Position numbers and translations under genes: made by a program. Below, piece by piece: positions 1 to 4,340 of a stretch of DNA of 5,582 nt (position 1 is its first letter; every line of letters begins with the position of its first letter). The notes under the pieces were generated by a model. The model ran no database searches, was not told the origin of the DNA, and worked only from the letters and a program-made list of their open reading frames with translations. The DNA is from Candidatus Solincola jinzensis (GTDB taxonomy: Bacteria; Actinomycetota; Geothermincolia; Geothermincolales; RBG-13-55-18), in assembly GCA_015711875.1 (NCBI GenBank), contig JACVJG010000227.1:1-5582 (forward strand), given 5' to 3'.

Positions 1-669
1 TACCTCCACTTCCTTCTGCCCCCCTGGCCCCTCGTACTCCATGAACAAGGTCGCCGTAGCGCTCCTCTCATCCCATCTGCTCGTCCAGCGCATCGCCTTG
101 CCCTCCACCTCGAAGCACCAGGTTTCGCTGTCACACCCCTCGCGCAACTGCCACAAAGTATTCATGTCGAACAGCGCGTGTCCCCCCTTTGCCAGGGCGG
201 CCTTGAAAGCGCTCAGGGCTTTCGATATGTCTTCTTCCTTGAGCAGGTGGTTGAGAGCGTCGGTGGAGCATATAAGGAGAGGGACACGCCTTGGAAGGCT
301 CAAGCACCGCATATCCTGCCTGAAAAAACGGATCTGTTTACCGTTTTCGCAGCATACCATGGCTTTCAGCGCCGCCTTTAGCATCTGGCGCGATATATCG
401 CAAGCCAACACCTCGGCGCCCCTTTCCGCCAGGTAGCGGGAAACCATGCCGGTCCCGCACGCCACATCCGCTACCATGGATATGTCGATATCATAGGCAT
501 GGCTCAATTTCTCGAAATTATCCTTCCACATGTCGAAGGCATATCTTCCCACCATTACATCGTAGATCTCAGCGGTTCGCGCATAGGCGGGCACGATAAT
601 CGCGCCATCCCCCGCTTTCGCGCCTCCTGCTTCGCGCTCGCCTGCTCCGGGATCCCCCCTTCCGCGCAT
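1..669 (-). CDS. Class I SAM-dependent methyltransferase (3' end outside window)
   Basis: Predicted cytoplasmic Rossmann-fold methyltransferase that transfers the methyl group of S-adenosylmethionine; the substrate cannot be read from sequence. The frame is open for 223 codons with no stop before the window edge. Motif I, the SAM-binding glycine loop, is VADVACGTG at residues 66-74. The acidic end of strand 2 is Asp91 (LACDIS), and a motif-IV-like STDALNHL lies near 135-142. Residues 180-223 (ETWCFEVEG...MRWTSRWDE...LFMEYEG) look like the beta-rich insert found after the core in many small-molecule methyltransferases of the Methyltransf_25 type. The ATG at 669 is chosen because GGAGG at 682-678 sits 8 nt upstream. 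Residues 2-22 are Gly/Ala/Arg-rich and probably disordered; conserved-looking sequence starts at about residue 29 (AYARTAEIYD). It lies 89 nt downstream of the iron-sulfur flavoprotein gene on the same strand, so co-transcription is plausible. The family is secure; the role is unknown. Confidence 0.88.
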   Translation of the reverse strand, partial: MRGRGDPGAGEREAGGAKAGDGAIIVPAYARTAEIYDVMVGRYAFDMWKDNFEKLSHAYDIDISMVADVACGTGMVSRYLAERGAEVLACDISRQMLKAALKAMVCCENGKQIRFFRQDMRCLSLPRRVPLLICSTDALNHLLKEEDISKALSAFKAALAKGGHALFDMNTLWQLREGCDSETWCFEVEGKAMRWTSRWDERSATATLFMEYEGPGGQKEVEV

Positions 670-758
670 CTCAATCGCCTCCGCAACTGAAAACGAGCAT
701 TGTTTTATGGAGTGGACTCCCTTCCCGAACTTCCCCGCACGCGATCTTTGAAACCGCG

Positions 759-1346
759 TCAATCCGTAATGCGCAGTGAGCGTCCAAGCTCCCTTGCGGA
801 AGCCAAAGCGCTCTCGACTCCCTTTATCGCCCCGGCCTCATCCACCCCTGCGAAGGTGAGGGATTTCCACTCGCCGACGCAGATTATGTGGAAAAAATAC
901 GCCATCACCGGCCGCGTGCAATCGAAGGTCTCGGGCTTGTCCCGACCGCAACAAGAGAGGAATGCCCCCCTTCTCCGTTTCGCTATCTCCTCCGCCACGG
1001 GTTCTTTCCCTAGTACGTATCGAGTTGACCAGAATCGCTGGCAGCGATCGATGAGGGCTTTTGCCTGGGCGCATATGTTCATGGAGAAGATCGGAGCGGC
1101 TATGGCTACCGCATAAGCGTCCAGAAGGTGCGGGTAGATCGCCTGCATCTCGTCTTTCTGTACGCATTCTCCATCCTTGAAACATGCGTTACAAGCCCGG
1201 CAGGGCCGCACATCCATCTCCGCCACGCGGAACGCCTCCAAACCAAGGCCGGTTTCCACTGCTCCCTCTATAAGGGCGTCCATGAGCAACGACGTGTTAC
1301 CCTGTCTGCGCGGGCTGGTGTAAAGCGCAAGCAGATACTCTTTCAT
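759..1346 (-). CDS. Iron-sulfur flavoprotein, NADPH-dependent FMN reductase family
   Basis: A 195-residue flavodoxin-fold protein predicted to bind FMN and one [4Fe-4S] cluster and to act in cytoplasmic electron transfer. The FMN phosphate loop is TSPRRQGNT at residues 10-18. The cysteine set Cys49, Cys52, Cys55 and Cys61 has C-X2-C-X2-C-X5-C spacing, the compact cluster motif known from the Isf family of methanogens and other anaerobes. APIFSMNICAQAKALIDR (84-101) matches the second flavin-contact segment, which in the family reads like SPVYFxxxxxxxKxFIDR. Further cysteines follow at 132-133 and 143. The ATG at 1346 is preferred because it puts the first beta strand at the N terminus, as in the family, and GAGG at 1359-1356 precedes it by 9 nt. 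Longer in-frame starts exist at 1418 (GTG) and 1415 (ATG); the ATG shares a base with the upstream stop. They would add a charged tail not typical of the family. Partner and substrate are unknown; electron supply to the activase encoded upstream is only an inference. Confidence 0.88.
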   Translation of the reverse strand: MKEYLLALYTSPRRQGNTSLLMDALIEGAVETGLGLEAFRVAEMDVRPCRACNACFKDGECVQKDEMQAIYPHLLDAYAVAIAAPIFSMNICAQAKALIDRCQRFWSTRYVLGKEPVAEEIAKRRRGAFLSCCGRDKPETFDCTRPVMAYFFHIICVGEWKSLTFAGVDEAGAIKGVESALASARELGRSLRITD

Positions 1347-1414
1347 CTCGCCACACCTCGTACCCTTTTCTTTCTTCTCCGATTCATAACTTCGTTCTTC
1401 TCTCGCGGCTGACA

Positions 1415-2110
1415 TCACCCAACCGGGCGCGTGAGATCGGAAAGCAGTCGAAACAATTCGTCCATCCTTCTCCTCGTGCGCTGGTACTGGCGGCGGCGGT
1501 CATCCAGTCGCTCCTCAAGGCTTGCGATCTCCTTCAGGAGCCCTGCTTCTTCTTCTTCCATTCGCTTGAGCTCGAGGCGCGTCTCCTCAATGCGCTTTGC
1601 ACGCGATATCGCCGAGGAGATAAGCTTGGTGAGCGCGTTTAGAAGAAAAAGGTCGAGCTCGTCGAAGGCGCGGTCTTTACCCGTGTTCAGGTTTAGAACC
1701 CCGATGAGCTCTCCTTCCTCTATTATGGGCACGCTAAGAGCATCGCTGACCTTGCGTCTTGTGCGGAGACGCGGGTCCAGTAGATCGTCAAGTAACAGCA
1801 TGCCCTCGCGCCTCTCCGCAACCAGGCCGGCGATTCCCTCCCCCACTTTTCGTGTCGCCTTTTCCACCACCTCCCTGCGAAGGCCGTGGGAGGCTTTTAT
1901 GCGTAAGGTATCGCCGCCAGGTGGCTCTATCAGCATGATCGACCCCGATGAGGCCCCCATTACCTCAACCGCACCCTCGAGCGTTCTCTGTAGGAACTCC
2001 TGCAGGCTGGAGAAGGACAAGATCTCCTCATTCAGCTTCCATACCAGCTCGAGTTCCTTTATCTTTTCCAGGTAACGGTCGTCTTGCCTGCCTCTTTTCT
2101 CCCCGGTCAT
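1415..2110 (-). CDS. GAF-domain protein with C-terminal coiled coil
   Basis: A 231-residue soluble protein built from an N-terminal helix (about 13-35, ELELVWKLNEEILS), one GAF domain (about 36-170) and a strongly charged heptad-like helix (about 171-222, rich in Glu, Arg and Leu). GAF hallmarks visible are GASSGSIMLIEP (52-63), KVGEGIAGLVAE (88-99), SVPIIEEGELIGVLNL (126-141) and FDELDLFLLNALTKLISSAI (149-168). GAF domains bind small ligands, haem or cyclic nucleotides, or act as redox/NO sensors; the ligand here cannot be deduced. No kinase, GGDEF, HD, PAS or DNA-binding output domain is fused, so the protein probably signals through dimerisation via the coiled coil or through a partner. 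AGGGGG just upstream of the ATG at 2110 fits a ribosome binding site. The stop TGA (1417-1415) overlaps an ATG in the frame of the flavoprotein gene. It sits between the activase and the flavoprotein gene, on the same strand as both. Confidence 0.85.
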   Translation of the reverse strand: MTGEKRGRQDDRYLEKIKELELVWKLNEEILSFSSLQEFLQRTLEGAVEVMGASSGSIMLIEPPGGDTLRIKASHGLRREVVEKATRKVGEGIAGLVAERREGMLLLDDLLDPRLRTRRKVSDALSVPIIEEGELIGVLNLNTGKDRAFDELDLFLLNALTKLISSAISRAKRIEETRLELKRMEEEEAGLLKEIASLEERLDDRRRQYQRTRRRMDELFRLLSDLTRPVG

Positions 2111-2139
2111 CGTCTACCCCCTGATCATGAATGGAATGC

Positions 2140-2153
2140 GCTTAACGTTATGC
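2140..2153. promoter_or_regulatory. Imperfect palindrome upstream of the GAF gene
   Basis: The 8-bp perfect palindrome TAACGTTA (2143-2150) is extended by GC on both outer sides after one unpaired base each (GC-T-TAACGTTA-T-GC). It lies 30-43 nt upstream of the GAF start codon, where an operator or promoter element could sit. A TTGGCA hexamer on the minus strand (2165-2160) is nearby but has no well-spaced -10 box, so no promoter is claimed. Short palindromes of this size also occur by chance. Confidence 0.25.
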
Positions 2154-2227
2154 TATTGCTGCCAAACTGAAACCCGAACCCCGGTATCGCACTGCCCAGT
2201 GGATCGCCTGCGCCTTTACTTTTTCAC

Positions 2228-2253
2228 TGCTCTTCCCCTGGCCTAAAAGAGCA
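2228..2253 (-). terminator. Possible hairpin after the activase gene (no U tract)
   Basis: Seven-base inverted repeat TGCTCTT (2228-2234) and AAGAGCA (2247-2253) with a 12-nt loop, beginning 15 nt after the activase stop codon on the minus strand. The stem is only moderately stable and is not followed by a run of T in the transcript, so it is a poor intrinsic terminator. It may be an attenuating, processing or mRNA-stabilising hairpin between the activase and GAF genes. The rest of the 2111-2268 gap shows no ORF. Confidence 0.25.
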
Positions 2254-2268
2254 TAGAAGTGCGTCTCG

Positions 2269-3063
2269 CTACTCGCTCACTCGGCGCTCAGCGATGATAG
2301 CAGCTCCTAAGGCCCCGATTACCTGCGGATCCATTCCCAGGCTTTTTACCTCTACCCCCAGCTTTTTCTCCAGCGCCGCCATCAAGCCAAGGTTCTTGGC
2401 GCAGCCTCCGGATACCGATACCTCTTCCTCCAAACCCACTTTTCGCACCAAGGAAGCTAGCCTAGAGGCGATAGCCTCGTTGATGCCCGCGGCTATATCC
2501 TCGATGTCGACGCCTTCGTTAAGCAAGGTTATGACCTCCGATTCGGCGAAAACGCTGCACTGGCTGGTTATCTGAGCGGGGTTGTTGGAGCGCAGGGAAA
2601 GCTCCGATAATTCCTGCAGAGTGATCTCCAGCACCCGCGCCATAGCCTCGAAAAACCTTCCCGTACCCGCCGCGCACTTGTCATTCATGGCGAAATCGAC
2701 CACTTTTCCCGAGGGGCTTATCCTGATCACCTTGCAATCTTGGCCACCGATGTCGATAAGCGTGCGGTCGTTCGGGTTGAGGTGGAACGCCCCAAGCCCA
2801 TGGCAGGTTATCTCCGACACGTTCTCAGAAGCGAATGGTATGCGTACCCGGCCGTAACCCGTGGCAACGATATAGCTTGGCTCCAGATCCCTACCCAAGC
2901 CGGAGTTTTCCAGCGCCAGATCAAGGGCTTGCCTCGCCGTGACCTCCGGCCTGACCGCGCAGGGGATGATGGAATACCCCAGCACCTCTCCTCTCAGCAT
3001 GAGCAGAGCTTTTCCGGTAGTAGAACCTACGTCGCAGCCGCAAACCACGGGCGCATCGCGCAT
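2269..3063 (-). CDS. ATP-dependent [4Fe-4S] activase of the HgdC/BcrAD/BadFG family
   Basis: A 264-residue member of the ASKHA-fold family that uses ATP hydrolysis to push an electron at very low potential into 2-hydroxyacyl-CoA dehydratases or benzoyl-CoA reductases. The phosphate-1 loop is CDVGSTTGK (10-18), the phosphate-2 loop is DIGGQDCK (104-111), and the adenosine-side motif is SGGCAKN (218-224) with GALGAA (250-255). The cluster ligands that bridge the homodimer are Cys130 (NDKCAAGTGRF) and Cys169 (SQCSVFAE). They are 39 residues apart, the same spacing as Cys127/Cys166 in the Acidaminococcus activator. ATG at 3063 gives the usual family N terminus. TTG at 3069 is a serious alternative, because GAGGAG (3080-3075) is 5 nt from TTG but 11 nt from the ATG. 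An ATG at 3171 would add 36 residues with no family resemblance. No dehydratase or reductase subunit gene lies on either side in this window, so the client enzyme is unknown; it could also serve a reductive-activator-type repair role. Confidence 0.9.
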   Translation of the reverse strand: MRDAPVVCGCDVGSTTGKALLMLRGEVLGYSIIPCAVRPEVTARQALDLALENSGLGRDLEPSYIVATGYGRVRIPFASENVSEITCHGLGAFHLNPNDRTLIDIGGQDCKVIRISPSGKVVDFAMNDKCAAGTGRFFEAMARVLEITLQELSELSLRSNNPAQITSQCSVFAESEVITLLNEGVDIEDIAAGINEAIASRLASLVRKVGLEEEVSVSGGCAKNLGLMAALEKKLGVEVKSLGMDPQVIGALGAAIIAERRVSE

Positions 3064-3268
3064 CTTCAATCGTGCTCCTCGCCTGTTCCAAGCCTTCTGA
3101 ACACACAGATCATCCCCTGCTATTCTATCAGAACGGCACAGGGCTGCTTCGTGCCAAAACCTGTCTCGCACGCCATCATGTCATCATGTGGTGCTAATAT
3201 ACGGGGCGGCGGAGGATATGAGCTCTGGAGGTCGAAATCTGGATGGGAAAGTGCGTTAGGGAGGCGTC
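3064..3268. promoter_or_regulatory. Divergent intergenic region between activase and thymidylate synthase homologue
   Basis: This 205-nt gap must drive transcription both ways. On the plus strand TAATAT at 3195-3200 is a good -10 candidate, but no -35 hexamer lies 16-18 nt before it. In that position sits a perfect tandem repeat of CATCATGT (3174-3181 and 3182-3189), which could be an activator or repressor site. On the minus strand TAGAAT (3127-3122) resembles a -10 box, but the nearest TTGGCA (3157-3152) is 24 nt away, too far for a standard promoter. Transcription start sites are therefore unassigned. Confidence 0.4.
3218..3259 (+). CDS. Possible 13-residue leader ORF (MSSGGRNLDGKVR)
   Basis: A short ATG-to-TAG frame with GGAGG at 3211-3215 (only 2 nt before the ATG) that ends 9 nt before the start of the thymidylate synthase homologue. 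Its stop codon abuts the next Shine-Dalgarno sequence (GGGAGG, 3259-3264). If translated, it would feed ribosomes into the downstream start. The peptide has no recognisable similarity and no run of a single regulatory amino acid, so classical attenuation is not suggested. The tight Shine-Dalgarno spacing and small size make chance occurrence quite possible. Confidence 0.22.
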   Translation: MSSGGRNLDGKVR

Positions 3269-3931
3269 ATGGATGTGACCTTTATCGAGGCAAGGGATCT
3301 TCCCGATGCCTGGTTCCAGTGCGTTTACAATATCTTCGAAAAGGGACGTGAATACCGCATTGACCGCGGCAGCTTCAAAGGCGGGCGCCGCATGGAGTAC
3401 GACTTCGTGGTGGTCAAGATAAGATTCCCTGAAACGCGCCCTCTCATACCCGATATCCCGCCCGGGATCGGCCTCCCGCCTCCAACGGATATGGACTACG
3501 TGCACGAATACCTGGAAAAACTGTGTTCCGCCAACTCCAAGGCCGACAACGAGGACTATACATACGGCATGTATCTGGAGGATCAGATCGCGGAGGTCAT
3601 ACGCATTTACCGTGAGGAAGGCTTCGGTACCAACCAGGCTTGCATGGCGGTATGCGACCCGAATTCCATATACCTGGAGGACCCACCCTGCCTGCGACAG
3701 ATAGATACTCGCATCTATCCGGATGAGCGTAAACTACACTTCGTGGTCTATTTTCGCTCTTGGGATCTTTGGGCGGGGTTTCCCACCAACCTCGCAGGCA
3801 TCCAGCTCCTCAAGGAATATATGGCGGCGGAGATCGGGGTGGACCCGGGAGAGACTATAGCCGTCTCGAAGGGCATGCATCTTTACGATTACGCATGGGA
3901 TATTGCCAAGATCAGGCTTGGCAGGTCATAG
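3269..3931 (+). CDS. Thymidylate synthase homologue, short archaeal type
   Basis: A 220-residue ThyA-superfamily protein, expected to methylate (or hydroxymethylate) a pyrimidine deoxynucleotide using methylene-tetrahydrofolate or a related C1 carrier. The active-site signature is complete. Catalytic Cys141 is in DPPCLRQID, where E. coli has APCHAFFQF. Arg163-Ser164 and Asp166 are in YFRSWDLWAGFP, Asn174 is in PTNLAG, and His204/Tyr206 are in MHLYDYAWD. LLKEYMAAEIGVDPGE (180-195) matches the helix before the last motif. The N-terminal half lacks the Arg-containing dUMP loop and the long insertions of the ~264-residue bacterial ThyA; the length and the RSWDLWxGFPxN wording resemble the short thymidylate synthases of methanogens and Archaeoglobus. 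The ATG at 3269 has GGAGG 4 nt upstream. It is the first plus-strand gene after the divergent region, and no dihydrofolate reductase or dCMP deaminase is adjacent. The fold is confident; exact substrate and cofactor are not. Confidence 0.88.
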   Translation: MDVTFIEARDLPDAWFQCVYNIFEKGREYRIDRGSFKGGRRMEYDFVVVKIRFPETRPLIPDIPPGIGLPPPTDMDYVHEYLEKLCSANSKADNEDYTYGMYLEDQIAEVIRIYREEGFGTNQACMAVCDPNSIYLEDPPCLRQIDTRIYPDERKLHFVVYFRSWDLWAGFPTNLAGIQLLKEYMAAEIGVDPGETIAVSKGMHLYDYAWDIAKIRLGRS

Positions 3932-3953
3932 CGCCGAGGTTAACCCACAGCCA

Positions 3954-3980
3954 TCTACGAAACACGCTTTCTTTTCGGCC
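3954..3980. repeat. 27-bp direct repeat, copy 1
   Basis: First copy of a perfect 27-bp direct repeat; it begins TCTACGAAACACGC and ends TTTTCGGCC. It is flanked by GGTTAAC motifs at 3938-3944 and 3983-3989, so the copy sits between two half-palindromic sites. It lies 23 nt after the stop codon of the thymidylate synthase homologue. A shortened, degenerate copy (TCTACGGACACG) begins at 3993. Confidence 0.85.
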
Positions 3981-4027
3981 ATGGTTAACTCCTCTACGGA
4001 CACGACGTGTATCTGCAGCGCCTCTGC

Positions 4028-4054
4028 TCTACGAAACACGCTTTCTTTTCGGCC
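4028..4054. repeat. 27-bp direct repeat, copy 2
   Basis: Second copy, identical over 27 bp to 3954-3980 and starting 74 bp after it. It is followed by TGGTCAAC (4057-4064), matching TGGTTAAC after copy 1 with one change and a one-base offset. The similarity therefore extends imperfectly beyond the perfect core. The partial copy at 3993 falls midway between them (39 and 35 bp intervals), hinting at a decayed tandem array with a period of about 37 bp. Confidence 0.85.
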
Positions 4055-4211
4055 CGTGGTCAACAGTATCCCTCCGTGGCGCTTTTGGATCGGCATTCCG
4101 CTGCGTATGCAGCTAGCGATATTCCCGAATCTCTGTACGCCTCATTTCATCGAAGCGCGATGAGTTTAACTTACATGCCGTTGCCCTGCTTCTATCCTGC
4201 GAAAACATAAA

Positions 4212-4243
4212 GCGTATACGCGCTCACGAGCATACATTATAAT
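4212..4243 (+). promoter_or_regulatory. Candidate promoter and operator for the aminotransferase
   Basis: TATAAT at 4238-4243 is a perfect match to the housekeeping -10 box and lies within the palindrome ATTATAAT. At the expected -35 position (about 4215-4220) there is no TTGACA-like hexamer. Instead the 10-bp perfect palindrome GCGTATACGC occupies 4212-4221. Transcription from here would start near 4250 and leave a leader of about 90 nt before the start codon. The pairing of a strong -10 with a palindrome at -35 is typical of regulator-dependent promoters, but this is inferred from pattern only. Confidence 0.45.
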
Positions 4244-4340
4244 ATCTCTTTAGCGTCAGCGAGATCAGCATTGCGGCTCAGCCAGCCCCTGCCGACGGCA
4301 AAGCAATCGATTTCAGGAACGTAGATCAAATAGGGAGGTG

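Larger units (their letters stand above)
3932..4340. other. 409-nt intergenic region, non-coding by appearance
   Basis: This stretch separates the thymidylate synthase homologue from the aminotransferase. It contains the direct repeats described separately; a GCTGC/GCAGC stem (4100-4104 with 4109-4113, loop GTAT); a TCATCG/CGATGA stem (4147-4152 with 4158-4163, loop AAGCG) followed by TTTAACTT; and a promoter-like segment near 4212-4243. Short open frames cross it, but none has a good ribosome binding site or protein-like composition, and their similarity to each other is just the DNA repeat. No T-rich intrinsic terminator is clear after 3931. No tRNA or known riboswitch fold was recognised. 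Confidence 0.6.

Noticed and set aside
700..1116. Plus-strand frame opposite the flavoprotein gene
   Set aside because: It has no recognisable motifs. The minus-strand frame has the FMN loop and the four-cysteine cluster motif.
1431..2075. 214-codon plus-strand frame opposite the GAF gene
   Set aside because: It is Ser/Arg-rich, as expected for the antisense of a Glu/Arg/Leu-rich coiled coil. The minus strand encodes a clear GAF domain.
3122..3157. Standard sigma-70 promoter for the activase (TTGGCA with TAGAAT)
   Set aside because: The 24-nt spacer between the two hexamers is too long for a functional -35/-10 pair.
3064..3171. N-terminal extension of the activase to the ATG at 3171
   Set aside because: The extra 36 residues do not resemble the family, which begins a few residues before the DVGST loop. 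A ribosome binding site is present near 3080 for the shorter forms.
2740..3351. Plus-strand frame across the activase N terminus and the divergent region
   Set aside because: It overlaps both the well-supported activase gene and the start of the thymidylate synthase homologue, and shows no domain pattern.
3954..4054. Short CRISPR array
   Set aside because: There are only two perfect units, 27 bp long, with a 47-nt interval that itself contains a partial copy of the repeat. Unit number, interval length and lack of nearby cas genes do not fit CRISPR.
4147..4163. Intrinsic terminator of the thymidylate synthase homologue
   Set aside because: The TCATCG/CGATGA stem is only 6 bp, lies over 200 nt after the stop codon and is followed by TTTAACTT rather than a clean U tract. 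It is mentioned only as a minor hairpin.
3903..4210. Small plus-strand proteins sharing a KHAFFSA segment
   Set aside because: The shared peptide is only the translated 27-bp DNA repeat. The frames overlap each other, lack ribosome binding sites and show no protein-like pattern.
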